From Methylobacterium symbioticum (GTDB lineage Bacteria > Pseudomonadota > Alphaproteobacteria > Rhizobiales > Beijerinckiaceae), in the NCBI RefSeq assembly GCF_902141845.1, contig NZ_CABFPH010000001.1, forward strand, positions 114,527-178,526: a stretch of DNA of 64,000 bases, given 5' to 3'. Positions within the stretch are counted from its first letter, which is position 1; the number at the start of each line of letters is the position of its first letter. Shown here piece by piece: positions 1-9,501 of the stretch. The notes beneath the pieces were generated by a model. The model made no database searches, was not told the origin of the DNA, and saw nothing but the letters and a program-made list of their open reading frames with translations. The position numbers and the translations under genes are program-made.

Positions 1-1347
1 ATCATGTTGCTCCTGCTGGGAGCGCTCTCGCTGCTCGTCCTCGCCACCGTCGCTCTGGATCACTGGCAGCGGGCCCAAGAACGCTCGCCCTACGCCTCCC
101 GCTTCCCCCGCGTCGACCAAGCTGCCAACATCATGGCGCTACTGCGGGATGCCGACCCTGCGCAGCGCCCGGCCATCCTGAGGGCGGTGAGCGGCGAGGC
201 CCTGAAGGCGGAGATCGTCGATCAGTCCCCGGACGAGACCGGCCTGATCCGCGAGCCGCGGCTCGAAGCCCGCCTGTGCCGGGTGACCGGCGCGCCAGCC
301 GACCGCGTCCAGGCCTTCACCGACGCCGCCATGCTGCACCGAGGCGTCGATCCGGCCGACGTCGCGAACCCGGAGCGCCGCGGACCCATCGGTCGACTGG
401 CGGCTGCGACCTACCGGCTGCCGGATGGGCGGTTTTTGGTGGTTACGGCCATTGAGGCGCACCGTTCGCGGATGCCCTGGCTGCTGGGCCAGCCGCTTAG
501 CCTGTGGGTGGCTGTCCTCGGTGTGGCCGTGACCGTCCTCGTCACCGTTGGGGCGCGGCACGAACTCGCACCGCTCCGGCGCCTGACGGAGGCGGTCTCC
601 CGGTTCGACGGGCGCGCGCCCGGGCCTCCCCTCGCCGCGCGGGGCGCGCCGGAGATCCGGCGCCTCGCCCAGGCCGTCCAGGCCATGCAGGAGCGCATCG
701 TCGGCCTGATGGGGGAGCGCTCGCTGCTGATCGGCGCCATCTCGCACGACCTCAAGACCTACCTGACGCGCATGCGCCTGCGGGCCGAGGGCGTTGCCGA
801 GCCCGAGCGCCGGGTGCGGCTCATCGAGGATCTCGACGCGATGCGCGCGCTGATCGAGACCGCGCTCGGCTACGCCCGCGGCACCGCCGCCGAGGTCGGG
901 CGCACGCCCGTGGACCTCGCCGACATCGTGGCGGTCGAGGTCGCCGAGCACGCCGCGCAGGGAGCCGCCATCACCCTGTCGGGCGAAGACGTGCGGGACG
1001 CGACCGTGGCCGGCGATGCGGTCGCCCTGCGCCGGGTCGTCGCCAACCTGATCGGCAACGCCGTCAAGTTCGGACGCGCGTCGGTCGCGGTCGCGGTCCG
1101 GCGCACGGGCACGGCCTGCCAGATCGTGGTCGAGGATGACGGGCCCGGCATCCCCGAGGCGGAGCGATCGGCGGTGTTCAGCCCGTACTACCGGGTCGAG
1201 CGATCCCGGAGCCGTCGAACCGGCGGGACCGGGCTGGGGCTCGCCATCGCCCGCCAGATCGCCGAGGCGCATGGCGGCACCATCGTGGCGGAAGCCGCCG
1301 CGCTCGGCGGCGCACGCCTCGTGGTGACCCTGCCGGCCCTCGCCTGA
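1..1347 (+). CDS. Sensor histidine kinase (5' end cut by window edge)
   Basis: Membrane-bound sensor kinase of a two-component system. The first hydrophobic segment begins at the first readable codon (the ATG at 4), so the usual short basic cytoplasmic N-terminus probably lies upstream of the window. From that ATG: TM1 about 1-18, a periplasmic domain to about 155, TM2 about 160-183, a HAMP-like linker, then an EnvZ-type HisKA box with phospho-acceptor His248 (AISHDLKTYLTRMRLR) and a HATPase_c domain with N box (NLIGNAVKFG), G1 (DDGPGIP) and G2 (GTGLGLAIA). The normally conserved Pro of the H box (HDLRTP) is Tyr253. The cognate response regulator is presumably upstream, outside the window. 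The stimulus cannot be inferred. Confidence 0.9.
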   Translation: MMLLLLGALSLLVLATVALDHWQRAQERSPYASRFPRVDQAANIMALLRDADPAQRPAILRAVSGEALKAEIVDQSPDETGLIREPRLEARLCRVTGAPADRVQAFTDAAMLHRGVDPADVANPERRGPIGRLAAATYRLPDGRFLVVTAIEAHRSRMPWLLGQPLSLWVAVLGVAVTVLVTVGARHELAPLRRLTEAVSRFDGRAPGPPLAARGAPEIRRLAQAVQAMQERIVGLMGERSLLIGAISHDLKTYLTRMRLRAEGVAEPERRVRLIEDLDAMRALIETALGYARGTAAEVGRTPVDLADIVAVEVAEHAAQGAAITLSGEDVRDATVAGDAVALRRVVANLIGNAVKFGRASVAVAVRRTGTACQIVVEDDGPGIPEAERSAVFSPYYRVERSRSRRTGGTGLGLAIARQIAEAHGGTIVAEAAALGGARLVVTLPALA

Positions 1348-1523
1348 GCGCAGGCAACCGCACGCAAGCGCCTGTCACACAACGTTACGCCCCGGCGCGA
1401 ACCCGTCACATCCGGGCAGAGCGCGCGGGCGAACCTTCGCTCGACCCGCCGCGGCGAGACCGCCGCCGGGACCCGGGACGGGACGGCATCGGGCCGGCTC
1501 GTCCGAGCAGAAGGAGTCCATCG

Positions 1524-1787
1524 ATGCTGAAGGTTCTCGCCCCCGTCATGCTGCTGGCCGCCTGCGCGGTTCCCGCCTCGGCGCTGCCGCTGGTCCAGGA
1601 CGCGGTGTCGACCGGGTCCGGCGGCGTGCCCATCATCCGGGTCTATGACGGCTGCGGCCCGTACGGCCATCGCGGCCCCTACGGCTACTGCCGCACGGGC
1701 GGCCAGTGGGGCGGGTATGTCCGCGGCGCCTCCTGCCCGGCCGGCTATCACATCGGTCCCTACGGCCGCCGCTGCTGGCCGAACTGA
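1524..1787 (+). CDS. Small secreted GCG_CRPN-type protein
   Basis: An 87-residue exported protein. A signal peptide of about 20 residues (MLKVLAPVMLLAACAVPASA) is followed by a short Gly/Tyr-rich mature part containing DGCGPYGHRGPYGYC and a terminal CPAGYHIGPYGRRCWPN. The GCG...C(R/W)PN pattern matches a family of small exported proteins common in Methylobacterium and Bradyrhizobium, known to me as the GCG_CRPN prefix-to-repeats family, of unknown function. AAGGAG lies about 7 nt before the ATG. It sits about 60 bp upstream of a second member of the same family and follows the kinase by 176 bp. Confidence 0.8.
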   Translation: MLKVLAPVMLLAACAVPASALPLVQDAVSTGSGGVPIIRVYDGCGPYGHRGPYGYCRTGGQWGGYVRGASCPAGYHIGPYGRRCWPN

Positions 1788-1847
1788 CCTCCCCTGCCCC
1801 GAAACCCGACCCATCCGGCCGCGTGCCGGATGCCTATGGAGCGCGTC

Positions 1848-2183
1848 ATGATCCGCAAGCTCGTCATGTCCCTCGCCCTCGTCTCGGGCGTGCTGCTCGC
1901 CGCGCCGGCCGCAGAGGCCCGGGATGGGTGCGGCCCCGGCTTCCACCGCGGCTTTTACGGCTGGTGCCGGCCCAATTGGCGGCCCTACTTCTACCGCCCC
2001 TTCGTCTATGCCCCGGCCTACCGGCGATTCGGCTACCACCGCTGGGGCGGCTACCGCTGGCATGCCGGCTATCACGTCCATTGGCGCCGCTTCGCCTGGC
2101 ACGGCGGCGGTCGCCGCTGGGGCGGCTACCACCACGCCGGGTGGCATGGCGGGCGCGGCTGGGGCTGGCACCGGCGCTGGTGA
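1848..2183 (+). CDS. Small secreted GCG_CRPN-type protein, His/Trp/Arg-rich
   Basis: Exported protein of 111 residues with a signal peptide (to about AAEA), then GCGPGFHRGFYGWCRPN, the full GCG..CRPN signature. The tail is rich in aromatic, His, Gly and Arg residues (repeated WGGYRWH / HGGRGWGWH). The start at 1848 is chosen because GGAG lies 7 nt upstream; an in-frame ATG at 1830 would place that ribosome site inside the gene. Known family, unknown function. The His/Trp-rich tail could bind metal or the cell envelope, which is inference only. Tandem with the gene at 1524. Confidence 0.8.
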   Translation: MIRKLVMSLALVSGVLLAAPAAEARDGCGPGFHRGFYGWCRPNWRPYFYRPFVYAPAYRRFGYHRWGGYRWHAGYHVHWRRFAWHGGGRRWGGYHHAGWHGGRGWGWHRRW

Positions 2184-2721
2184 CCTCTGACCAAGCGGAC
2201 CGGCCGATCCTTCAGGACGCCACGCTCTCGGCCGGTGCGGGACGGTCACGGACCGCCCTGCATCGCCGAAGGCCTGTCGGGTCCGCTCGATCCCGGCATG
2301 ATGCGTGTCCGCGCGGACGCGGTTTTCGACCTGCAGGCGCTTTGGCGGAGCGATTCGCAGACCGGATCCAATTCGGACTGCGGTCGACCATCGGACTGCA
2401 TGTGCCGTAGGCTGCCTCCCGGGACCAAGACCCGATCAGCTTGCCCCTGAGAAGGGCCGCTGTGGGTGGGATGCGGAAGTTGACCGACCGCTCGCAAGCG
2501 GACGTTCCGCCTGCGACCCAACCCGGTCATGCTGACGCCCCCCGAGGCTTCCCAAAAGCTGCCGTACAGCGCTGCCTCGAACGGTTGCGTCGCACTTCAC
2601 GCCACCGTCGTGGCCACCGTACCCAAAGCTCGATGCATCAGAACGGTATCGAGCCACTCTCCAGAGAACGGACAGGATGCGGCCGCAAGCGCTTACGCTT
2701 GAATGGACACCAATCTGATAC
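2184..2721. other. Intergenic stretch without a recognised gene
   Basis: Several short overlapping open frames on both strands resemble no family and lack ribosome sites. It carries a small hairpin at 2488-2501 (CCGCT-CGCA-AGCGG) and the motif CGCAAGCGGACGTTCC at 2493-2508, which recurs with one change at 6251-6266. Convergent gene ends face this stretch, so it may hold terminators. Confidence 0.5.
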
Positions 2722-3630
2722 TCAGCGAGCTTGGGCGCGACTCGGCTCGCCGATGCGTATCCGTAGCGCCTCGCTCATCGGTAGATCCAGGTTTAGCCCC
2801 TTAGGTGGAATGGGATTGAGAAACCATTTTTCGTAGAGCCTCTTGAAGGCGCCGGAGGCCATCTCGGCTTTCAAGGTGCCGTCGACGAGCGCTTTGAACT
2901 CCGGATCGTCGCGCCTCAGCATGAGGCCGTACTCATCATCGGTCTGCGCCGCTGCCGGCAGGAATATGAGAGCCGCAGAGTCTGGTGCCGTCGACCTTGC
3001 GCCGGCAAGTAGGACCTCGTCCTCGTACCACGCTGCTGCACGTCCGGTGCGTAGCATCAGCAGCGACTCTGCATGGTCGCGCGCCTGGAGGATCGTCAAT
3101 CCGAGCCCCTCGGCAGTGTTCTGCTTCTGCGCCAGAACCATGTTCAACGAGCCTTGCGTGATCACCACGGTGTGCCCGCGCAAGCCCTTCAAGTCGGCGA
3201 TCCCCGACGTGTGCGTGGTCAGCCAGCGCGGCTGGCTGACGAAGGTTGCGATGGAGAAGGCGACCTGCTTCTGCCGCTCAGGTGTGTTCGTCGTGCTGCC
3301 GCACTCGATGTCGACCGTCCCGTTCTGGATGAGCGGGATTCGGTTCGAGGCATTCACTGCGACGTAGGCGACCTTCAATGCCGGCAGGTTGAGGTCGATC
3401 CTGATCCGCTCCGCGACTCCGGCGCATAGATCGAGAGCCATCCCCACAGGCTGCTGGTCGGTCCCGAGATAGGAGAACGGGATCGATGTCTCGCGGTAGC
3501 CCAGCGTGAGCGTGCCCGACGAACGGATCTTGTCTAGCGTCGGGCTGGCAGCCCGCACTGCGTCGAGGCCGGCGACAATCCCCGCGGCCGCGAGGGCCGC
3601 CATTAGAACACCCCTGCGCCCAGGCATCAT
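2722..3630 (-). CDS. Amino-acid ABC transporter substrate-binding protein
   Basis: Periplasmic binding protein of the polar amino-acid type (SBP_bac_3, GltI-like), 302 residues. An export signal (R-R then a hydrophobic stretch ending in VRA) precedes LDKIRSSGTLTLGYRE, the usual opening of this family. Further family features are GMALDLC, the segment IECGSTTNTPERQKQVAFS typical of glutamate/aspartate-binding members, and the late DPEFKALVDGTL...YEKWF. It lies 45 bp downstream of the dialkylglycine decarboxylase gene on the same strand, so the two are probably cotranscribed and the ligand may be the decarboxylase substrate. No permease or ATPase gene is adjacent. Confidence 0.85.
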   Translation of the reverse strand: MMPGRRGVLMAALAAAGIVAGLDAVRAASPTLDKIRSSGTLTLGYRETSIPFSYLGTDQQPVGMALDLCAGVAERIRIDLNLPALKVAYVAVNASNRIPLIQNGTVDIECGSTTNTPERQKQVAFSIATFVSQPRWLTTHTSGIADLKGLRGHTVVITQGSLNMVLAQKQNTAEGLGLTILQARDHAESLLMLRTGRAAAWYEDEVLLAGARSTAPDSAALIFLPAAAQTDDEYGLMLRRDDPEFKALVDGTLKAEMASGAFKRLYEKWFLNPIPPKGLNLDLPMSEALRIRIGEPSRAQAR

Positions 3631-3675
3631 GACTGCGTCTCCCGAAAACGAGCGGCAGATGACGGTTGTCGACGG

Positions 3676-4995
3676 TCAGGCCGCCTGTACGCCCGTGGTC
3701 TCGTGAAGGCTCTCCCTCAAGGCGGCCTCCAAGATATCGACGGCTTGGTCGATCTCGTCGGTCGAGACGGTCAGGGGCGGCGCGATGCGCCAGACCGAGC
3801 CACGTTCGGGGCGGCGGCGGATGTTCATGCTCAGGCCCTTCTCGAAGCACTTGCGCGTCGTGAGGGCCCCAAGGGCGTGCGCCGGCGAGCGCGATTCCCG
3901 GTCCGTCACCAATTCGACGCCGAGGAGAAGGCCAAGGCCACGCACGTCGCCGATCACGTCATAGCGCTGCTGCAGCCCCTCCAGGCGGCCACGAAGATAG
4001 GCACCCATCTCGTTGGCGCGCGCGACGAGGTTCTCACGCGCGATCACCTCCAATACGGCGAGACCCACCTCCGCAGTGAGCGGATCGGAGACGTGGCTGG
4101 TGTAGTAGGTGAAGTGCTTGGCGTGGATGTCTTCCTCAATCGCCGCGGTGGTGGACACCGCTGCGAGCGGCAGGCCGCCGCCCAGCGTCTTCGACATCGT
4201 CATGATGTCGGGCACGACGTCGAAGTACTCGGCCCCCGTTCGCGTGCCGATCCGACCGAAGGCGGTCTGCGCCTCGTCGAAGATCAGGAGCATACCGCGC
4301 GCGTCAGCGGCCTCCCGCAAGGCCTGCATGAAGGCGCGCGGCGGCACCAGCACGCCGCCCGCGCTGATCACCGGCTCGACAATGATCGCCGCGCCCTTGC
4401 CAGCCGACTGCATGTCGTAGAGCTTCAGGGCGAGATCGAGGTTGGCAAGCGCCGCCGCTTCCTCATCGAGGCCTGGGAAGTACGGCCGGTATGGGTTCGG
4501 CTCGGGGATCACGAACACGCCGGGTGCGGGCACGCCGTAGCCCTTGCGGTCGCTGGCCATCGACACGGAGCTCGCTCCGCCTGTGATGCCGTGCCAGGAG
4601 CCGCCGAGTGCCAAGACCTCGTAGCCGCCGGTGTACATCTTGGCCATGCGAAGGGCGACCTCAGTCGCCTCCGAGCCGGTGTTGATGAAGATCGTCTTGC
4701 TGAGATCGCCGGGCAGCCAGTCGTCGGCTAGCACCTGCGCAAGTTCGGCAACCGACTCCGGGATCATCCCGCTGAAGAAGTGGAACGCCTTCTCGCCAGC
4801 CCGGTGAACCGCCGCTACGATCGCGGGATGGTTGTGGCCGATCGTGGCGCACATCTGGCCGGATGTGAAATCGAGATACTCCCGTCCACTGCTGTCAGTG
4901 ACGACGGTGCCCTTGGCCTTCGTGAACAGGTTCGGGAAAGCGTCCCCGCCGTAGCGCACCAGATGGTCCTCGGCTGCCTTGAGGAATGCGCTCAT
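3676..4995 (-). CDS. dgdA: 2,2-dialkylglycine decarboxylase, class III PLP aminotransferase
   Basis: PLP enzyme that decarboxylates 2,2-dialkylglycines such as 2-aminoisobutyrate and then transfers the amino group to pyruvate. It is 439 residues, near the usual 430-435. Residues aligning by eye with the Burkholderia enzyme are Gln47 in FTSGQM (decarboxylation-determining Gln52), Trp134 in SWHGITG (Trp138), Asp240 and Gln243 in DEAQT (PLP pyridine contact), Lys269 in MSKTLGGGLPLA (Schiff base, Lys272) and Arg403 in WRIAPPLTV (substrate carboxylate, Arg406). The start at 4995 is preceded by GGAG at 6 nt; an ATG at 5007 is less likely. The divergent LysR gene next door reproduces the known dgdA-dgdR arrangement. 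A different omega-aminotransferase is the alternative. Confidence 0.88.
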   Translation of the reverse strand: MSAFLKAAEDHLVRYGGDAFPNLFTKAKGTVVTDSSGREYLDFTSGQMCATIGHNHPAIVAAVHRAGEKAFHFFSGMIPESVAELAQVLADDWLPGDLSKTIFINTGSEATEVALRMAKMYTGGYEVLALGGSWHGITGGASSVSMASDRKGYGVPAPGVFVIPEPNPYRPYFPGLDEEAAALANLDLALKLYDMQSAGKGAAIIVEPVISAGGVLVPPRAFMQALREAADARGMLLIFDEAQTAFGRIGTRTGAEYFDVVPDIMTMSKTLGGGLPLAAVSTTAAIEEDIHAKHFTYYTSHVSDPLTAEVGLAVLEVIARENLVARANEMGAYLRGRLEGLQQRYDVIGDVRGLGLLLGVELVTDRESRSPAHALGALTTRKCFEKGLSMNIRRRPERGSVWRIAPPLTVSTDEIDQAVDILEAALRESLHETTGVQAA

Positions 4996-5106
4996 CGTCC
5001 GCTCCATCAGAGGATGCCAAGGTCAGTCTCGACTGGTGCGCCGCTCGTGAGGGGCGCCGCACCGGCATCGGCGTTGCGTGGTGTCGAGAGCAGGGGTAGT
5101 CCTGGG

Positions 5107-6114
5107 ATGCCGATGAGCGCCAATTCAAAGAATTCACCGGGTGGTGAGGCAGGCTCATCACCCGGCCGGAGCCTGCCCCGGATGCCGCCTCTGCGAGCGC
5201 TGGCGGCGTTCAAGGCTGCCGCACAGCACGCCAGCTTCGCGAAAGGCGCGGCGGAACTCGGCGTGACCCCGTCGGCGATCAGCCACCAGATCCAGCAACT
5301 GGAGGACTTTCTTGGAGTGGTCCTGTTTCGCCGGCAGGCGGGTCGGGCCGTTCTGACCGCAGCTGGCAGAACCTACGCGGGCGAGATCGAGCAGGCATTT
5401 AGCGCCATCGCTGCGGCGACGGAACGGGTCGCCCCCCAATCCCAGCGCGAGCATCTCGTCGTAGCCTCGAGCCCGAGCTTTGCTGTCAAGTGGCTGCAGC
5501 CACGGATGCAGAGCTTCCTGCGGTCACATCCAGAGGCGCGCATCCGCATCTCCACCTTGTCGGAACGGGACGATATCGAGAGCGAGCGCTTCGACCTCGC
5601 GATCACCTACGGCCGACCGGCCCATACGGCGATGAGCATCGAGCCATTCCTGTTGGAGTGCCTGCGCCCGTTGTGCAGCCCTGAACTCGCCGCCTCGATA
5701 GGATTGCGAACACCGCGGGATCTGGCACGCACGACCCTGATCCATTCCGTCAACGCGCTGACCTGGGCAGACTATCTGCGTCGTGTCGGAGAGGCGGCCT
5801 TGCGCCCGCGCAACGAACTCTGGCTCGACCGCTCTCTGATGGCGGTTGAAGCGGCTGTATCCAGCCTGGGCGTAGTCTTGGAGAGCGAGGTTCTGGCGGC
5901 TGATGAACTGCGCGACGGCCGGCTTATCGCTCCCTTTGCCGAGCAGGGGTTTGCAGTAGAGACGACCTCATACTTCCTGATCCGACCGCTCGGCGTCAGC
6001 CGCGGATCGTTGGCCAGAGCGTTCGAGGCATGGTTGCTGGAGACGATAACGGCCGAGAATCTGGCGAAAGCGACGGCTGGCCAGCCTACAGGGCGTTCAG
6101 CGAAAACGTCGTAG
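5107..6114 (+). CDS. dgdR: LysR-family regulator, DgdR-like
   Basis: Transcription regulator of about 335 residues: N-terminal winged HTH (LRALAAFKAAAQHASFAKGAAELGVTPSAISHQIQQLEDFLG, described here by its start at about residue 28) and a C-terminal LysR substrate domain of GcvA type. It is divergent from the decarboxylase gene with about 110 bp between them. DgdR of Burkholderia is a LysR repressor of dgdA relieved by 2-methylalanine, so the same role is inferred here. The start is uncertain: ATG at 5107 and 5113 are adjacent in frame, and ATG at 5182 immediately before the HTH is also possible. Confidence 0.82.
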   Translation: MPMSANSKNSPGGEAGSSPGRSLPRMPPLRALAAFKAAAQHASFAKGAAELGVTPSAISHQIQQLEDFLGVVLFRRQAGRAVLTAAGRTYAGEIEQAFSAIAAATERVAPQSQREHLVVASSPSFAVKWLQPRMQSFLRSHPEARIRISTLSERDDIESERFDLAITYGRPAHTAMSIEPFLLECLRPLCSPELAASIGLRTPRDLARTTLIHSVNALTWADYLRRVGEAALRPRNELWLDRSLMAVEAAVSSLGVVLESEVLAADELRDGRLIAPFAEQGFAVETTSYFLIRPLGVSRGSLARAFEAWLLETITAENLAKATAGQPTGRSAKTS

Positions 6115-6326
6115 ATTCCGCGATCTGGGCGGTCGATCGGGGTTGGTCGCGAGAGCGGAGACGGCGTCCGCTTGGAGACCTTGTCGTGCGAAAGCGGACC
6201 GTGTTGAAACCACCCAACCCGGTCGTAGGTCTTTGCCTCATATAGCAGCCCGCAAGCGGACGCTCCCGACATCTGCAAAGGGTCGGAAGCCCCCACTCGT
6301 TCGACCAAGCCGATGAGGCTTCGCCC

Positions 6327-6710
6327 CTAGAACATGCCATTCCCGTTGGCCGAGGTCTCGGGCAGGACCTGCAGCACGTCCCAGTGCTCGACGATCTTGC
6401 CGTCGTCGTCGAGCCGGAAGATATCGATGGCCGCGTAGTCCCGGTCACCCGGCCAGTGCTGAAGGCAGTGCAGGATGACGAGGTCGCCTTCGGCCACCGC
6501 GCGCTTCACCTCGACCCGCTTGCCCGGCCACGCGCGCGCCATCCGCTCGAAATATGCGATGAAGCCGTCCTTGCCGGTCGCTACGTGCGGGTTGTGCTGG
6601 ATGTACTCGGCGCCGACGTAACGCTCGACGGCCTCGCGCGGTCGGCACTCGTTGAACATCAGTTCGTAGAAGGCCGTCACGTTCGCCTTGTTGCGTGCGA
6701 GGTCAGCCAT
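6327..6710 (-). CDS. NTF2/SnoaL-like cone-fold protein
   Basis: A 127-residue single-domain protein of the SnoaL-like polyketide-cyclase / nuclear transport factor 2 superfamily. Typical features are an N-terminal helix ([15 protein letters not shown]), [20 protein letters not shown] with the pocket His, the W-P-G-K-R-V-E strand, and [22 protein letters not shown] near the end. The reaction is unknown. GGAG stands 5 nt before the ATG. It is monocistronic and convergent with the LysR gene; nothing nearby points to a pathway. Confidence 0.82.
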   Translation of the reverse strand: MADLARNKANVTAFYELMFNECRPREAVERYVGAEYIQHNPHVATGKDGFIAYFERMARAWPGKRVEVKRAVAEGDLVILHCLQHWPGDRDYAAIDIFRLDDDGKIVEHWDVLQVLPETSANGNGMF

Positions 6711-7167
6711 GCTGTCTCCGTATCGTCGGCGGGCCGCCCGATGCCCCTGGAACCTGAACGGCGCGCGTTCAAGAGAATTGCTCAGTACATTCCGGCACTG
6801 GCCGAGTCCGGGAACGGCCGGACACGTCATCGAGGCGGGCGTGGGCCGCGAGCGGCTCCGCGGCGCCAGCCGGCCGCGCACCGTCCGTAAGGAGCGCGGG
6901 CGACACGGATGCTGGCGGCGACCGGATCGGTCCTGTCGGCCCGATGGCGCCTCCCGGTGTCTGTCCGTCCCATTCAGCGAGCTTGGCGAAGGTCTTTGGC
7001 CGGCGCAACCCGGACCGGCAGGCCGGATTCCGGCGATGTCCGCCGGCCGGCCCGAGCCCGAGCATCGCGTCCGGCACAGGGTGGAGGACCGGCTCGGCCG
7101 CTCCGCACCAGGGGCGACGGCCGCATCGCGGGCCCTTCGTTGAGCTCGCGGGCCCGACGGCCTATGC
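6711..7167. other. Intergenic region between divergent genes
   Basis: No coding region is supported here; the open frames on both strands lack family resemblance and a good ribosome site. It must carry the divergent promoters of the SnoaL-like gene and the YgiQ gene, but I cannot point to a clear -35/-10 pair. Confidence 0.4.
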
Positions 7168-9207
7168 ATGGACCCCATGGAACTCCCAGTCTCTGCCCAA
7201 CGACCCGTGGCGCCCCTCGCCTGCAAGCCGCCTGCCGGACAGGCGGCGCCGTTCCTGCCGATGAGCCGCGCCGAGATGGCGGCGCTCGGCTGGGACGCCT
7301 GCGACATCGTGCTGGTGACCGGCGACGCCTATGTGGATCATCCCAGCTTCGGCATGGCCATCATCGGCCGGCTGCTCGAGGCGCAGGGGTTCCGGGTCGG
7401 CATCATCGCGCAGCCCGACTGGCACTCGGCGGAGCCGTTCAAGGCCTTGGGCAAGCCGACCCTGTTCTTCGGCGTCACCGGCGGCAATCTCGATTCGATG
7501 GTGAACCGCTACACCGCGGACCGCCGCCTGCGCCACGACGACGCCTACACGGCCGGCGGGGAAGGCGGGCGGCGCCCGGACCGCTGCACCATCGTCTACA
7601 CGCAACGCTGCCGCGAGGCGTACAAGGACGTGCCCGTCGTGCTGGGCGGCATCGAGGCGTCGCTGCGCCGCATCGCCCATTACGATTACTGGTCGGACAA
7701 GGTGCGCCGCTCGATCCTGGCGGACGCCAAGGCGGATCTGCTCCTCTACGGCAACGCGGAGCGGGCCGTCGTCGAGGTGGCGAACCGCCTTGCGGCCGGC
7801 GAGGCGCCGCACGAACTCGACTCGGTCCGGGGCGTCGCCCTGTTCCGGCGCGTGCCGGCCCACTACACCGAATTGCCCGCCGACGATCTCGATTCGGCCG
7901 ACGAGGCCGCCGCCCGCCGCCCCGGCGAGACCGTGATCCGGCTCCCCGCCTACGACGAGGTCAAGGACGACAAGGAGGCCTATGCCCGCGCCTCGCGCGT
8001 GCTGCACCGGGAGGCCAATCCCGGCAATGCGCGCCCGCTCGTGCAGCGCCATGGCGACCGCGACCTCTGGCTGAACCCGCCGCCGATCCCGCTCTCCAGC
8101 GACGAGATGGATGCGGTCTACGACCTGCCCTATGCCCGCGCGCCGCATCCCTCCTACGGCGACGCGAAGATCCCCGCCTGGGACATGATCAAGTTCTCGG
8201 TGACGATCATGCGCGGCTGCTTCGGCGGCTGCACCTTCTGCTCCATCACCGAGCACGAGGGCCGCGTCATCCAGAACCGCTCGGAGGGCTCGATCCTGCG
8301 CGAGATCGAGCGGATCCGCGACAAGACGCCGGGCTTCACCGGCGTGATCTCGGATGTCGGCGGGCCGACCGCGAACATGTACCGGATGGCCTGCAAGGAT
8401 CCGAAGATCGAGGCGGCGTGCCGGCTGCCGTCCTGCGTCTTCCCGGACATCTGCCCGAACCTGAACACCTCGCACGACGACCTGATCCGGCTCTATCGCA
8501 AGGTCCGCGAGGTGAAGGGCGTCAAGAAGGTGATGGTCGCCTCCGGTGTGCGCTACGACCTCGCGGTCCGGAGCCCCGAATATGTCAAGGAACTCGTGAC
8601 CCATCACGTCGGCGGCCGGTTGAAGATCGCGCCCGAGCACACCGAGCGCGGGCCTCTCGACAAGATGATGAAGCCGGGCATCGGCACCTACGACCGCTTC
8701 AAGGAGATGTTCGACGCCGCTGCCAAGCAGGCCGGCAAGAAGTATTATCTGATCCCGTATTTCATCGCGGCTCATCCGGGCACGACCGACGAGGACATGA
8801 TGCACCTCGCGCTCTGGCTCAAGAAGAACGACTATCGTGCCGACCAGGTGCAGACCTTCCTGCCCTCTCCGATGGCGACCGCGACGGCCATGTATCACAC
8901 CGAGATCAACCCGTTGCGGGGCGTGCGGCGCGGCAGCAGCGAGCAGGTCGAGGCGATCAAGGGGCTGCGGCAGAGGCGGCTGCACAAGGCGTTCCTGCGC
9001 TACCACGACCCGGAGAACTGGCCCCTGCTGCGCGAGGCGCTGCGGGAGATGGGCCGCGCGGATCTCATCGGGCCGAGGCCGGACCAGCTCGTGCCGTTCT
9101 CGCAGCCGCCGGGAACGGGCTCGGGCAAGGCGGGAGACCGGCCGCGCCCCATGCGCCACCCGGGCGCGCCGCGCTTCACCACGAAAGGCGTGCCGCTGAG
9201 GAAGTGA
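7168..9207 (+). CDS. ygiQ: YgiQ-family radical SAM protein
   Basis: A 679-residue radical SAM protein of the YgiQ family. The N-terminal domain (about 25-250: [34 protein letters not shown]) resembles the UPF0313 N-terminus. The central radical SAM barrel carries the [4Fe-4S] motif at Cys351, Cys355 and Cys358 ([11 protein letters not shown]). The C-terminal part contains [20 protein letters not shown], typical of the family. The substrate is not established; the conserved fold implies SAM cleavage in the cytoplasm. The tail after about residue 650 is Pro/Arg-rich and probably disordered. ATG at 7177 is an alternative start. It stands alone, with no cotranscribed neighbour. Confidence 0.92.
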   Translation: MDPMELPVSAQRPVAPLACKPPAGQAAPFLPMSRAEMAALGWDACDIVLVTGDAYVDHPSFGMAIIGRLLEAQGFRVGIIAQPDWHSAEPFKALGKPTLFFGVTGGNLDSMVNRYTADRRLRHDDAYTAGGEGGRRPDRCTIVYTQRCREAYKDVPVVLGGIEASLRRIAHYDYWSDKVRRSILADAKADLLLYGNAERAVVEVANRLAAGEAPHELDSVRGVALFRRVPAHYTELPADDLDSADEAAARRPGETVIRLPAYDEVKDDKEAYARASRVLHREANPGNARPLVQRHGDRDLWLNPPPIPLSSDEMDAVYDLPYARAPHPSYGDAKIPAWDMIKFSVTIMRGCFGGCTFCSITEHEGRVIQNRSEGSILREIERIRDKTPGFTGVISDVGGPTANMYRMACKDPKIEAACRLPSCVFPDICPNLNTSHDDLIRLYRKVREVKGVKKVMVASGVRYDLAVRSPEYVKELVTHHVGGRLKIAPEHTERGPLDKMMKPGIGTYDRFKEMFDAAAKQAGKKYYLIPYFIAAHPGTTDEDMMHLALWLKKNDYRADQVQTFLPSPMATATAMYHTEINPLRGVRRGSSEQVEAIKGLRQRRLHKAFLRYHDPENWPLLREALREMGRADLIGPRPDQLVPFSQPPGTGSGKAGDRPRPMRHPGAPRFTTKGVPLRK

Positions 9208-9501
9208 GGCTGTCGCGCGTCCGTCGCGGAGCCAGATCCTCGCATCGCCAGCGTTCCGCCTGTCGGACGCGGCCCCGTGAGCGACCCGCCTTCCTTATCG
9301 GTGGCTTATGAGAATTGCCAAATATTCCATTCCGTCCATCCGATGATCTGGCAAGTCAGCGACGGCATTTGTCCAGATCTGCTCCAATCTTACCCTGAAT
9401 GCATCGCGCCTCTTCCAGTCAGCATGTCTTCCTGTTAGCTGACGGATCAATACATTCTGGCGCTCCCAGGACGCGCGTGCCGCATCTCGCGGCCGGCGGG
9501 G

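Noticed and set aside
7162..9159. Long minus-strand open frame (665 aa) opposite the YgiQ gene
   Set aside because: It is antisense to a gene with clear motifs; long antisense frames are expected at this GC content, and the translation is low-complexity.
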